From assembly GCF_040448305.1 (NCBI RefSeq), contig NZ_CP148752.1, positions 6,328,501-6,392,500 on the forward strand: a stretch of DNA of 64,000 bases, given 5' to 3'. This document shows, in pieces, positions 27,260-36,013 of the stretch. Source of the DNA: Pseudomonas fluorescens (GTDB lineage: Bacteria > Pseudomonadota > Gammaproteobacteria > Pseudomonadales > Pseudomonadaceae). The translations under genes and the position numbers were made by a program. Within the stretch, counting starts at the first letter, position 1; each line of letters starts with the position of its first letter. Below the pieces are notes generated by a model. The model saw only the letters and a program-made list of their open reading frames with translations. It ran no database searches and was not told where the DNA came from.

Positions 27260-28501
27260 TCAGGCGGCCCGGTGGTTGAAACCGCGCAGGTCGATGGAAG
27301 GCCGGCGCTCGCCGATCAGCTCGCTGAGCAAGCGCCCGCTGCCGCATGCCAGGGTGAAACCCAGCGCGCCGTGGCCGAGGTTGAGCCACAGGTTGCGATA
27401 CGCCGTCGCGCCCAACAACGGCACGCCGCTGGGGGTGGCCGGGCGCATGCCGGCCCACTCGACGGCTTCGTCATAGGCGCCGGCATTTGGAAAGGTGTCA
27501 TGGGCCTGACGCTTGATCAGCGCCAGGCGCTTGGGGTCTAGCGCAGGGTCGAAGCCGACGATGTCGACCATCGCCGCCACTCGCAATTGCTTGCCGATGC
27601 GGGCGTAGACGATCTTGCGGTCGTAGTCGGTGATGCTCACGTCCGGCGCCCGGTGACCGGCGCCGATCGGCACGGTCAGGCTGTAGCCCTTGAGCGGATA
27701 AAGCGGCAGTTGCAGCCCGGGAAGCGCCAACAGCGGACTGCGATGACCAGCGGCGATCACCAGTTGATCGACCGGCAGCACTTGCTCACCCAGTTCGATG
27801 GCGTTGACGCTGCCGTTGCTGTGGCGGATGCCGGTCACCGCTTGCCCGAGACGAAACTCGCAACGGCCGGACGCTTGCAGCCGGACGGCCAGTTGCTGGC
27901 AAAAACCGTGGCAGTCGCCGACCTCTTCATCCGGGGTGTAGATCGCCCCGACAAAGGGCGAATCGATCAGCGCCGGTTCCAGTTGCGCGCATTCGGCCGG
28001 CGACAACACCTGCTGTTGCTGCGGGTCAGCCAGGCCCTGGCGCGCATGCTCGAAGCTGCTGCTCTGGCGGAAAGTCACCAGCTTGCCATTGCGCCGCCAC
28101 TGGAATCCCGCCAGTCCATCGTCCTCGCGCCAGGACTTCAAGGTGTCCTGGCTGAACAGCGCCAGACGCAGCAAGTGCGCGGCGTTCTCGCGGTTGACCG
28201 AGCGACGGCAGGCGCCGAGGAACGACGCCATCCAGCGCCACTGGGCCGGGTCGAAGCGCGGGCGCAGCTTCAGCGGTGAGTCGCCGCGCAGCATCCAGCC
28301 GATGGCTTGCAAAGGCACACCGGCGTCGGCCAGGGGCGCGACATAGCGATAGGACAACTGGCCGCCGTTGGCGAAGCTGGTTTCGCTGCCCAGCGAGTCC
28401 CGCGCCTCGACCACCATCACCTCGAAGCCGTCGCGCACCAGCGCATAGGCCGTTGCCAGGCCGATCACGCCGCCACCGATGATGCACACACGCTGAGCCA
28501 T
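27260..28501 (-). CDS. D-amino-acid dehydrogenase (DadA-like FAD oxidoreductase)
   Basis: 413 aa. FAD-dependent deamination of D-amino acids, membrane-associated and linked to the respiratory chain in the DadA family. N-terminal MAQRVCIIGGGVIGLATAYA is the FAD Rossmann fold, SFANGGQLSY is typical of DadA, and the C-terminus has EWAGMRPATPSGVPLLGA and LNLGHGALGFTLACGSG. Start at 28501 (ATG) rather than the open extension to 28594. First gene of the dehydrogenase-RidA-SBP operon. The host probably also has a true dadA, so the exact substrate is open. Confidence 0.88.
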   Translation of the reverse strand: MAQRVCIIGGGVIGLATAYALVRDGFEVMVVEARDSLGSETSFANGGQLSYRYVAPLADAGVPLQAIGWMLRGDSPLKLRPRFDPAQWRWMASFLGACRRSVNRENAAHLLRLALFSQDTLKSWREDDGLAGFQWRRNGKLVTFRQSSSFEHARQGLADPQQQQVLSPAECAQLEPALIDSPFVGAIYTPDEEVGDCHGFCQQLAVRLQASGRCEFRLGQAVTGIRHSNGSVNAIELGEQVLPVDQLVIAAGHRSPLLALPGLQLPLYPLKGYSLTVPIGAGHRAPDVSITDYDRKIVYARIGKQLRVAAMVDIVGFDPALDPKRLALIKRQAHDTFPNAGAYDEAVEWAGMRPATPSGVPLLGATAYRNLWLNLGHGALGFTLACGSGRLLSELIGERRPSIDLRGFNHRAA

Positions 28502-28584
28502 GTCCGTCCTTAAAACCGTTGTGAAGACAAGGCCAAGGTTAGAGCCAGGTGACAGACGCTGAACAATGCATAAAGATGGCAAAC

Positions 28585-28603
28585 CCATAAACAAAGGTTA
28601 TGG
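28585..28603. promoter_or_regulatory. LysR-type inverted repeat between the dehydrogenase operon and its LysR gene
   Basis: CCATAA (28585-28590) and TTATGG (28598-28603) flank 7 bases, giving an ATAA-N7-TTAT, T-N11-A box. It lies 8 bases before the LysR ATG and 84 bases before the divergent dehydrogenase start, suited to autoregulation and control of the operon. Inference from spacing and symmetry only. Confidence 0.45.
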
Positions 28604-28610
28604 ACTTGCC

Positions 28611-29528
28611 ATGCGCCTTCGCCATATCGAAATTTTCCAGGCCATCCGCCAGACCGGATCGATCAGCGCTGCCGCGCAATTGCTGCACGTCTCGCAGCCG
28701 GCGGTGAGCAAGGTGTTGCAGCACGCCGAACAACAATTGGGTTTCCCGCTGTTCTTGCGGGTGCGCGGCAAGTTGCAGGCGACGCCGGAAGCGCTGGAAC
28801 TGGAGCGCGAAGTGGACAAGGTCAGCGAAAGCCTGCAAGGCGTGCGACGCCTGGCGCAGAGCCTGCGCCGCGAGCCTGGCCACAGCCTGCGCATCGGTGC
28901 CACCCCGGCTCTGGCCCTGTCATTGCTGCCGCCGGCCATTCACGAATGGACCGGGCGTTACCCGGACATCGTTTGCGAACTCTCCAGCGCCCACAGTCGT
29001 GAACTGGTGCAGAACCTGTTGATGCGCGAAGTGGATGTCGCCCTGACCCTGCAACGCCCGGATCACCCGGGGCTCAAGGCCCAGGCGCTGGCGTCCGGCG
29101 TGCTGGTGGCGCTGGCGCCGAGGGGTTACTGGTCTCAGGAAGAGGTGGGTAAACCGTTGCCGCTGATGGCGCTGGCGGATGCGCCGCTGATCGGTTTATC
29201 CAGCGCCGATCCACTGGCCGCGCGGCTCGACAGTTATCTGGAAGCGGTCGAACCGCCGCCCCGGGTACGCATCGCCGTGCAAACCTACTCACTGGCACGG
29301 GCGATGGTGGAATCCGGCGCGGGCCTGGCGGTGATCGACCCGTTCACCGCCCTTGGCGCCTCTCCCGTCACCACAACGATCCGCCCTCTGGCACCGCCGC
29401 TACCCATCACCCTGTACGCAGTGACCCGCGCCGCCGAACCACCGCCCCACACCTTGAACGACCTGTTGCAGGTGTTCAGCCGTCGAGCCCGGGAGCAGTT
29501 GGATCGCCTGGTCCCGGTACAGCCTTAA
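28611..29528 (+). CDS. LysR-family transcriptional regulator, probable regulator of the divergent D-amino-acid operon
   Basis: 305 aa. N-terminal winged helix (IEIFQAIRQTGSISAAAQLLHVSQPAVSKVLQHAE) and a C-terminal periplasmic-binding-like effector domain. Start set at 28611 (MRLRHIEIF), the standard LysR position; the frame is open to 28566 but the extra 15 residues are atypical. AAAGG is somewhat distant (12-13 bases), so translation start is not certain. Divergent from the dehydrogenase-RidA-SBP operon across 109 bases that contain a T-N11-A palindrome. Confidence 0.9.
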   Translation: MRLRHIEIFQAIRQTGSISAAAQLLHVSQPAVSKVLQHAEQQLGFPLFLRVRGKLQATPEALELEREVDKVSESLQGVRRLAQSLRREPGHSLRIGATPALALSLLPPAIHEWTGRYPDIVCELSSAHSRELVQNLLMREVDVALTLQRPDHPGLKAQALASGVLVALAPRGYWSQEEVGKPLPLMALADAPLIGLSSADPLAARLDSYLEAVEPPPRVRIAVQTYSLARAMVESGAGLAVIDPFTALGASPVTTTIRPLAPPLPITLYAVTRAAEPPPHTLNDLLQVFSRRAREQLDRLVPVQP

Positions 29529-30142
29529 AGCACATAAAAGAATATCGCCACAAAGTGCAGCAAGCTCCCGGCGATCACGAACAGATGCCAGATCCCGTGG
29601 GCATGGCGCAGGCGATGATCGAGGGCAAAAAAGATAATCCCGACGGTGTACAGCACCCCGCCCGATGCCAACCACGCAAACCCGGCGGGGCCCAGCGCCG
29701 CGAGCAGCGGCTTGACCGCCACCAGCACGATCCAGCCCATCACCGCATAAATCACGATCGACAGAATGCGTGCTTCCGAACGCGGCTTGATCTCCTGCAG
29801 GATGCCAATCAGCGCCAGTCCCCAGACAATCCCGAACAGGGTCCAGCCCCACGGCCCGCGCAGGGTCACCAGGCAGAACGGCGTGTAGCTGCCGGCGATC
29901 AACAGATAGATCGAAAAGTGATCGACCTTCTGCATGATCGCTTTCTTGCGCCCGCGCACGCTGTGGTACACGGTCGATGCGCTGTAAAGCACCAGCAAGG
30001 TAAAGGCGTAGATCGCCATGCTGACAATTTTCCACGGGCTGCCGTCGAGACTGGCCAGCACAATCAGCCACACTCCGCCGATAAACGCCGCCACAGCCCC
30101 GAGCAGATGCGTCCAGGCGTTCAGTCTTTCCCCGTGATACAT
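29525..30142 (-). CDS. Haemolysin III / YqfA (TrhA) family membrane protein
   Basis: 205 aa, seven membrane helices of the HlyIII/PAQR fold: MYHGERLNAWTHLLGAVAAF opens with the conserved E-x-N-x-xTH, then STVYHS in helix 3 and DHRLRHAHGIWHLFVIAGSLLHF near the end with the metal-ligand-like histidines. Bacterial TrhA proteins are linked to membrane energetics; true haemolysis is doubtful. Start at 30142 with GAGG upstream. The end overlaps the LysR gene by four bases on the opposite strand. Divergent from mdcR. Confidence 0.9.
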   Translation of the reverse strand: MYHGERLNAWTHLLGAVAAFIGGVWLIVLASLDGSPWKIVSMAIYAFTLLVLYSASTVYHSVRGRKKAIMQKVDHFSIYLLIAGSYTPFCLVTLRGPWGWTLFGIVWGLALIGILQEIKPRSEARILSIVIYAVMGWIVLVAVKPLLAALGPAGFAWLASGGVLYTVGIIFFALDHRLRHAHGIWHLFVIAGSLLHFVAIFFYVL

Positions 30143-30273
30143 GCGTTGCTCACCTCGAATTTCATTGTCGCAGAGCGCAAGGCTCAGGCTTGAAGCGTAA
30201 AAGCGCAATGTTTCTGTACGACGGGCCCGGCGTAATTGGGCACAATCGAGTCATTCCAAAAAGAGTCCGCCCC

Positions 30274-31188
30274 ATGCTGATCGATGAAGAGTTGACCCTG
30301 AAAAAACTCGAGGTGTTCCTGGCCTTCATGCGCACCGGCAACCTGGCGCGGGCCGCTGCCGAGTTGCAGACCAGTAACGTCAGCGTACATCGGGCGATCC
30401 ATTCCCTGGAAAGCGCCCTGCGCTGCCCCTTGTTCAAGCACGAAGGCCGCAGCCTGACGCCGCTGGAAAGCGCTTATGTGCTGGAAGAGCGGGCGCAGAA
30501 GCTGATTCAGGATGTCGTCGAAAGCGTGCGCCTGACCCGCGAAGCTGCCGGGTTCTCGGCCGAACGTTTCAAACTGGGCTCACTGTATTCACTGACGGTG
30601 AAGACCGTGCCGCAGCTGATCATGGGTTTGAAGATCCGCCGCAGCGAGCTCAACATCGACCTGATTCTGGGCTCCAATATCGACCTGCTCTACAAGCTCA
30701 AGAACATGGAAGTCGATGCGGCCCTGGTGTCGCTGGACGAGAGTGTCAACGATCCCGATTGCGAGCAGATCCCGCTGTTTTCCGACGATATCTTCCTCGC
30801 CACACCCGCCGACTCCAAGTTTGCCCAGCGCACCGAAGTCGACCTGGCCGAGGTCCGCGACGAAACCTTCATCACCCTGACCCAGGGCTTCGCCACCCAT
30901 CAGGATGGCAAGCGGGTATTCGAGCAGGCAGGGTTCGAGCCGAAGGTGGCGATGCAGGTCAACGACATCTTCACCCTGCTGAGCATGGTCAGCTCGGGCG
31001 TGGGTTATGCGTTGCTGCCGGGGCGGATTGCGGCGGTGTACGAGAACCGGGTGAAGCTGATCCCGTTGCAGGAAAAGTACCGGTTGCAGCAGCACATTGG
31101 CGTGGTGTTCCTGAAGGCCAAGGAGCGTGATCCGAATCTGCTGGCGTTGCTGGCGGAGTGTCGGATGTATGCCAATCGGCAGGTCTGA
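30274..31188 (+). CDS. mdcR: LysR-family regulator of malonate utilisation
   Basis: 304 aa. N-terminal HTH (LEVFLAFMRTGNLARAAAELQTSNVSVHRAIHSLESAL) with the unusual SNVSVHRAI recognition helix seen in MdcR. C-terminal effector domain includes MVSSGVGYALLPGRIAAVYE. Start at 30274; upstream in-frame codons lack a ribosome site. It lies convergent with, and 112 bases from, madM at the end of the mdc operon, as in other pseudomonads, and presumably activates mdc with malonate. Confidence 0.92.
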   Translation: MLIDEELTLKKLEVFLAFMRTGNLARAAAELQTSNVSVHRAIHSLESALRCPLFKHEGRSLTPLESAYVLEERAQKLIQDVVESVRLTREAAGFSAERFKLGSLYSLTVKTVPQLIMGLKIRRSELNIDLILGSNIDLLYKLKNMEVDAALVSLDESVNDPDCEQIPLFSDDIFLATPADSKFAQRTEVDLAEVRDETFITLTQGFATHQDGKRVFEQAGFEPKVAMQVNDIFTLLSMVSSGVGYALLPGRIAAVYENRVKLIPLQEKYRLQQHIGVVFLKAKERDPNLLALLAECRMYANRQV

Positions 31189-31204
31189 AACCGCGTCGTC
31201 CCCA

Positions 31205-31266
31205 TCGCGAGCAGGCTCGCTCCCACAGGAGAATGCATTCCAGTGTGGGAGCGAGCCTGCTCGCGA
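31205..31266. repeat. REP doublet, 62 bp class
   Basis: Canonical arms; its 62 bases are nearly identical to the element at 916. Fills the gap between the convergent mdcR and madM and may act as their shared transcript end. Confidence 0.9.
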
Positions 31267-31299
31267 AGGCGTCTGAACATTCAATGACGATGTGGCGGG

Positions 31300-32064
31300 C
31301 TACCCAACAATCCCGCGCACAATGAAGTACAACAACGAAGGTCCCAACAAGCAGCCCAGCCCGGTGTGGAACGTCGCGGTCAACGCGCCATAAGGTACCA
31401 GGCGCCGATCCGTCGCCGCCAAACCGGCGGTCACGCCACTGACCGTCCCGGCCAACCCGCCGAACACCATCGCAGAGCGCGGGTTATCCAGCCCCATCCA
31501 GCGCGCCGCCATCGGCGTGCCGACCATCACCAGAATCGCCTTGATCAGACCCGTGGCAATCGACAGCGCCACCACATCGGAACTGGCGCCAATGGCCGCA
31601 CCGGTCACCGGCCCGACGATGTAAGTCACTGCACCGGCGCCAATGGTGGTCATGCTCACCGCATCGCGGTAGCCGAAGGCCCAGGCCATGCACGCGCCGA
31701 CAATGAACGGCAGCACCGTGCCCAACAGCAGCGCGATCACACCGATCAAGCCGGCCTTTTTCGCTTCCGTGGCCTGCACTTCAAATGCTGTGGCGACGAT
31801 GGCGAAGTCCCGCAGCATGGCGCCGCCCATCAATCCGATGCCGGAAAACAGCGTCAAGTCCGCCAGGCCTTTTTGCCCGCCGGTCATCGTGCCGCCGACC
31901 CAGGCCAGTACCAGGCCAATGACGATGGCAATCGCCGAACCGTGGATACGCCCGAAGGTCAGGCGTTTGGAGATCACCACTGACACCCACATGATCACGC
32001 CGACAAAGGCGAATGCGGTGACCAGGCCGTTGTGTTCCAGACCGTTCTTGATGAGATCCCACAT
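31300..32064 (-). CDS. madM: Malonate transporter, MadM subunit
   Basis: 254 aa, multi-helix inner-membrane protein. MWDLIKNGLEHNGLVTAFAF begins the MadM family; GAGAVTYIVGPVTGAAIGASSDVVALSIATG is a conserved core. Works with MadL as a two-component sodium/proton-coupled malonate carrier. Start at 32064, eight bases after AGGAGG that lies inside madL; madL stops one base before this start. Last gene of the mdc operon. Confidence 0.95.
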   Translation of the reverse strand: MWDLIKNGLEHNGLVTAFAFVGVIMWVSVVISKRLTFGRIHGSAIAIVIGLVLAWVGGTMTGGQKGLADLTLFSGIGLMGGAMLRDFAIVATAFEVQATEAKKAGLIGVIALLLGTVLPFIVGACMAWAFGYRDAVSMTTIGAGAVTYIVGPVTGAAIGASSDVVALSIATGLIKAILVMVGTPMAARWMGLDNPRSAMVFGGLAGTVSGVTAGLAATDRRLVPYGALTATFHTGLGCLLGPSLLYFIVRGIVG

Positions 32065-32065
32065 A

Positions 32066-32482
32066 TCAGCGACCTCCTGCCGGTGCGCCAACCGACGTTA
32101 CGTCCATCGGTTCATCGGGCAAGGGTTCGCCTTTGTGGGTCCGGCTGATCAGGGCAATGGTGCAGCCGCAGATCACCACCGAACCGATCGCCGCCAACAC
32201 CGCCACCGGACCACCGTGCAGCGCCGTGACCACGTTTTGTTGCGCCGCCATCGCCACCACCACCGGGATGTACATCGCGCCCCAGAAGGCGACGCCCAGC
32301 TCGCAATCCTTGGTCATGCCACCACGCCTGTGCATCCACAACCGTGCGCAAATCAGCAGGATCATCGCGATCCCGACACCGCCGACGTTTGACTTCACTC
32401 CCAGCAACACACCGAGCATGTCACCCATGATCACCCCTGCCAGCGTACAGATCGCCAACAGCGCCACACCGTAAATAATCAT
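32066..32482 (-). CDS. madL: Malonate transporter, MadL subunit
   Basis: 138 aa, four predicted membrane helices (MIIYGVALLAICTLAGVIMGDMLG at the N-terminus). Small partner of MadM in malonate import. Start at 32482, after an AGGACTAC sequence; five codons of upstream frame are ignored. Separated from mdcH by 65 bases, the largest gap in this operon. Confidence 0.94.
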   Translation of the reverse strand: MIIYGVALLAICTLAGVIMGDMLGVLLGVKSNVGGVGIAMILLICARLWMHRRGGMTKDCELGVAFWGAMYIPVVVAMAAQQNVVTALHGGPVAVLAAIGSVVICGCTIALISRTHKGEPLPDEPMDVTSVGAPAGGR

Positions 32483-32547
32483 TGTTGTAGTCCTCAAAGT
32501 GCATTTCGAATGTTGTTTTTGTTGTTCGAAGCCTTAAGTCGGGTGAT

Positions 32548-33459
32548 TTAAAAGTGGCGACTTCCCTCCTCACGCATCAACGCCTGCAAGGTATCGAGGC
32601 GAGCACCGTCGAAGGCAATCACGGTGCCCTGCTCGAACACCCGGCGCGCCAGCCCGGTCAGCACTGCACCGGGCGGCAGTTCGATCTGTAGACGTACGCC
32701 GCGCTCGTAGGCGCTTTGTACCGTGCCGCGCCAATCGACGATGCGGCACATGTTGAAGGCCAGGTCGTCACGCAAGGTTTCAGGCTTGATCAGCGGACGC
32801 GCGCGACTGCCGCTCAGGTAACCGATCTTCGGAGATTGCAGTGGCACTTTGGCGAAGGCTTCGGCCAGTCGTTGCGCGGGAGCCTCAAGCAATGGGCAAT
32901 GGGACGGCACGCTCACTGCCAGACGCTTGACCAAGCCAGCTCCGCAACCCTTCGCCAACTCGGCCACCGCTTTCATCGCCGCGTCGCTACCGGCAATCAC
33001 CACTTGGTTATCGGTGTTGATATTGGCCAGATAAACCGGCATTTCTTCGCTGTGCACCCGGGCCAGCAATCCTTCCACCGTGGCCAAGTCCAGACCGATG
33101 ATCGCGGTCATGCCGTAGCCCTGTGGATAAGCCTGCTGCATCAACTCACCGCGCAGCCTGACCAGATGCAACGCATCGCTGAAACCCAAGGCGCCAGCCA
33201 CCACCGCTGCCGGGTAAGCGCCGATCGACAAGCCGGCCACGTAGTCCGGAGCCATGGCCAACTGACGTGAAGCGGCGACACCGGCGATCAGCAGGCAAAG
33301 CTGAACCGCCCTCGTCGACTGCAACGCCTTGGCAGAATCCAGCTGCGTCACATCTTCACCGAGCAGGTCGCTCGCCTCGTTCAACGTTTCCCGAGGCAAA
33401 CGCGCCAGCATTCCGGGTTGTTGCGCGCCCTGGCCGGGGAACACCAGCAAGCTACTCAT
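32548..33459 (-). CDS. mdcH: Malonyl-CoA:ACP transacylase subunit of malonate decarboxylase
   Basis: 303 aa. FabD-like acyltransferase that loads malonyl from CoA onto MdcC to start the catalytic cycle. LLVFPGQGAQQPGM at the N-terminus; the nucleophile is Ser78 in AGLSIGAYPA; VSVPSHCPLLEAPAQRL carries the catalytic His region. Its ATG overlaps the mdcG stop (ATGA, 33456-33459), showing translational coupling. Confidence 0.95.
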   Translation of the reverse strand: MSSLLVFPGQGAQQPGMLARLPRETLNEASDLLGEDVTQLDSAKALQSTRAVQLCLLIAGVAASRQLAMAPDYVAGLSIGAYPAAVVAGALGFSDALHLVRLRGELMQQAYPQGYGMTAIIGLDLATVEGLLARVHSEEMPVYLANINTDNQVVIAGSDAAMKAVAELAKGCGAGLVKRLAVSVPSHCPLLEAPAQRLAEAFAKVPLQSPKIGYLSGSRARPLIKPETLRDDLAFNMCRIVDWRGTVQSAYERGVRLQIELPPGAVLTGLARRVFEQGTVIAFDGARLDTLQALMREEGSRHF

Positions 33460-34073
33460 GCTGCTTGCTCCTGTGGATTCCACGGATCAGTGACCAGACT
33501 GGCCTGAGTGGCACTTTTCAACAGGACCCGCGACGAAGCACCGGCCCATTCGCGCAAGGCAACGGCACCCGACGGTGTCTGCAATTGCAGGTCCACGCGG
33601 CACACGGCGGCATCAAGAACGGCTACCAACGCTTGGGCGTCGACACGACTCAACGGACGTGGCGTACGCAGGATCAGGTCGAGATCGCTGCCCTCATGCA
33701 AAGCGGCAAATCCACTGGCCAACTCGAACCCGGCGCTGCCGCTGACACCCCAGACCCAACCACAGTCATCGAGGTGCGAGCGCAGTTGCGCCAAGGCCCG
33801 CAGCGCCGGGAAATCACGCAGACCTTGAACATGGCACAGCTCTTCCGGCCGCACCCGCCGCGTGACGGCAGCGACAGCCATCACCGCTGCAAATCGCTGT
33901 TCGCGCAACGGCCCGCGCACGCCCACCGCCACCTGCCCCGCCGCGCTCAAGGCACGACGGACCACCACCGGCTGGCCGGCACTGATCGACTCAATCACCC
34001 AGGCAGGCGCATCCGCCGGCAACTGCTGCGGGGTCATGCCCCACAGCAGGTCGTGAGCCAATAGCGTGCTCAC
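33456..34073 (-). CDS. mdcG: Malonate decarboxylase holo-ACP synthase (phosphoribosyl-dephospho-CoA transferase)
   Basis: About 205 aa. Attaches the 2'-(5''-triphosphoribosyl)-3'-dephospho-CoA prosthetic group made by MdcB to MdcC. GSDLDLILRTP is the nucleotidyltransferase-type GSxxDxD motif. Two adjacent GTG codons (34076 and 34073) could start it; the one at 34073 overlaps the mdcE stop as GTGA, the common arrangement in this operon. A GAGAG sequence lies upstream. Confidence 0.93.
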   Translation of the reverse strand: MSTLLAHDLLWGMTPQQLPADAPAWVIESISAGQPVVVRRALSAAGQVAVGVRGPLREQRFAAVMAVAAVTRRVRPEELCHVQGLRDFPALRALAQLRSHLDDCGWVWGVSGSAGFELASGFAALHEGSDLDLILRTPRPLSRVDAQALVAVLDAAVCRVDLQLQTPSGAVALREWAGASSRVLLKSATQASLVTDPWNPQEQAA

Positions 34074-34873
34074 CACTGCGCTCTCAGCAATTGGCGAACC
34101 TTGCTCGACGCCGCCCGATTGGCCGCACCCAGGCGACCGCTCAGATCACGGCCAGCGGCGGCCGCATCACCAAATGCCTGATGCAGGCACTCGGTCACCC
34201 GCGCCAGATCCGCCACCGTCGGCTGCTCGATCTGTTCCACCGACAAGGTTTCCCACAACAGCCCGAGGCTGGCGTAGCTGTCGATGTCATAGGCCATCGG
34301 CGGCACGCTTGCAGCCAGGGCTTCGAGCTCTTCGACGCTGCGCAAGGTCACCCGCGCCGCCGACGCCTTGCCCATGGCGTGCACCATCACCCCCGGATCG
34401 CGCAGGGCGATCAAGCGGTTGGCCTGATAGCCGTGGGCCAGAAACGCCCCGGACATTGCCTTGCCCACCAACAAGCCGATCACCACATGACCGGCCAGAC
34501 GGGCACGGGCATAACTGCCCGCCGCAGCGGCCAGCGCCTGATGAATACCGAGGGCTTCCTCACGTCGACCGTAAGCCTGGCTCGGCACGTCGACGATGGC
34601 GACCAAGGCGCGTTTTTGTGCCTTGTTCTGATCGGCGGCGATGACTTCATCCACGGCCTTGGCCAGGCCCCAGCCTTCGAGCAAACCCACCTCGCCGTTG
34701 CGGGCACGGACGAAGCGGTTTTCCGGGTCGGCCACCACCGCGATGAAACGCACAGGCTGATCGCCCAGCGAACCGTCCGCGACCTTCAGCGAAGCCGGCA
34801 AACCCTCGACCGCTTTCGCCCCGGTACTCAAGGCGTTGAACCAGTTCAGGCCTCGCAGGGAATACGAACTCAT
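34070..34873 (-). CDS. mdcE: Malonate decarboxylase gamma subunit
   Basis: 267 aa. Carboxyltransferase-like (crotonase-fold) subunit that with MdcD decarboxylates malonyl-S-ACP. GSYARARLAGHVVIGLLVGKAMSGAFLAHG is the conserved core, close to acetyl-CoA carboxylase beta/alpha-type subunits. Overlaps mdcD by four bases (ATGA) and mdcG by four. Confidence 0.95.
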   Translation of the reverse strand: MSSYSLRGLNWFNALSTGAKAVEGLPASLKVADGSLGDQPVRFIAVVADPENRFVRARNGEVGLLEGWGLAKAVDEVIAADQNKAQKRALVAIVDVPSQAYGRREEALGIHQALAAAAGSYARARLAGHVVIGLLVGKAMSGAFLAHGYQANRLIALRDPGVMVHAMGKASAARVTLRSVEELEALAASVPPMAYDIDSYASLGLLWETLSVEQIEQPTVADLARVTECLHQAFGDAAAAGRDLSGRLGAANRAASSKVRQLLRAQW

Positions 34874-35721
34874 GGGCGTTCTCCTTGGTACAGATCACGA
34901 ACCACAGACGGCTCGATTTGCGGTTCGGCATCCAGACGCGCCAACCGTTGCAGGAACAGCTCGGCCTGTTGGCTACGTGGTTGTGCCGGCAAACCTTGCT
35001 GGAGCAACTCACCTACCTGCTGTCGGATCTGCGCCACGTCGTCGGTAACATAGCGATCCACCAGGCCACTGGCGAAGCGCTGCTCGCCACCGGTCAGGCT
35101 CCAGATAAAGGGCCGGTCGCGGGAGTCGTACTCCTCGAGTCCGGCTTCCTGTTCGATCACCTGCGGGCCGTTCAGGCCGAGTCGCGCTTCCTGGGTCACC
35201 AACAGATAGCTGCACAACCCGGCGGCAATCGACATGCCGCCAAAGCAACCGACGCTGCCCGCCACCACACCGACCACGGGCTGGTACTGCTGCAAATCGA
35301 CAATCGCCGCGTGGATGTCGGCAATGGCCGCCAGGCCGAGGTTGGCTTCCTGCAAGCGCACGCCGCCGGTTTCCAGCAGCAGCACGGCGCGGGTCAGGAT
35401 GCCGTTGCGGTTGTCTTCGGCGGCCAGTTCCAGTGCACCGGCAATTTTTGCTCCGCCGACTTCACCGAGGCTGCCGCCCTGGAACGCCCCTTCGATGGCC
35501 GCGATCACCACCGGCAAACCATCGAGATTGCCCTTGGCGATCACCACGCCGTCGTCGGCTTGTGGCACCACGCCCTGGCGCGACAGCCACGGCGACATGA
35601 TCCGTTGAAAGGGGTCGAGCAGTTCGCGGAAGGTGCCGGCATCGAGCAACGCCTTGGCCCGTTGCCGAGCACCGAGTTCGACGAAGCTGTGCTTGTTCAG
35701 CAGGGATGCGCTGTCAGTCAT
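34870..35721 (-). CDS. mdcD: Malonate decarboxylase beta subunit
   Basis: 283 aa. Partner of MdcE in the decarboxylation step. GAFQGGSLGEVGGAKIAGALE and GSVGCFGGMSIAAGLCSYL are oxyanion-hole regions of the carboxyltransferase fold. Start at 35721 (MTDSASLLNKHSFVEL), overlapping the end of mdcC by eight bases; a longer open frame upstream is the mdcC region in another frame. Confidence 0.95.
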   Translation of the reverse strand: MTDSASLLNKHSFVELGARQRAKALLDAGTFRELLDPFQRIMSPWLSRQGVVPQADDGVVIAKGNLDGLPVVIAAIEGAFQGGSLGEVGGAKIAGALELAAEDNRNGILTRAVLLLETGGVRLQEANLGLAAIADIHAAIVDLQQYQPVVGVVAGSVGCFGGMSIAAGLCSYLLVTQEARLGLNGPQVIEQEAGLEEYDSRDRPFIWSLTGGEQRFASGLVDRYVTDDVAQIRQQVGELLQQGLPAQPRSQQAELFLQRLARLDAEPQIEPSVVRDLYQGERP

Positions 35722-36013
35722 GGCCGATCTCCTCGAAGCCTTGTTCCAGACGCAGGCGCACCACGCCGGGGGTCGCGCCGAAATCGTGGATATCAATGTC
35801 CATCGCCGGCGGCGTCTGACCGTCGAACATCCGTGCGAACAGATGCTGCCAGCGTTGTTCGCTGCCATTGACCGAGGTCTGCACATTGATCGTCAGCTTG
35901 CCGGCCTGACCCGGTTCGATCAGCACTTCGAGATCACCCGAGCCGACACAGCCCACCAGGGTGCGACCGCGTGGCGGCTGCCCGGCGGGGAATTCAAAGG
36001 ATAAGGTTTCCAT
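35714..36013 (-). CDS. mdcC: Malonate decarboxylase acyl carrier protein (delta subunit)
   Basis: 99 aa, the family's exact length. Carries the phosphoribosyl-dephospho-CoA group on Ser25, seen here in GCVGSGDLEVLIEPG. Holds acetyl, then malonyl, during turnover. The ATG at 36013 shares its first base with the mdcB stop codon. Not homologous to fatty-acid ACP: beta-rich and related to CitD. Confidence 0.95.
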   Translation of the reverse strand: METLSFEFPAGQPPRGRTLVGCVGSGDLEVLIEPGQAGKLTINVQTSVNGSEQRWQHLFARMFDGQTPPAMDIDIHDFGATPGVVRLRLEQGFEEIGHD

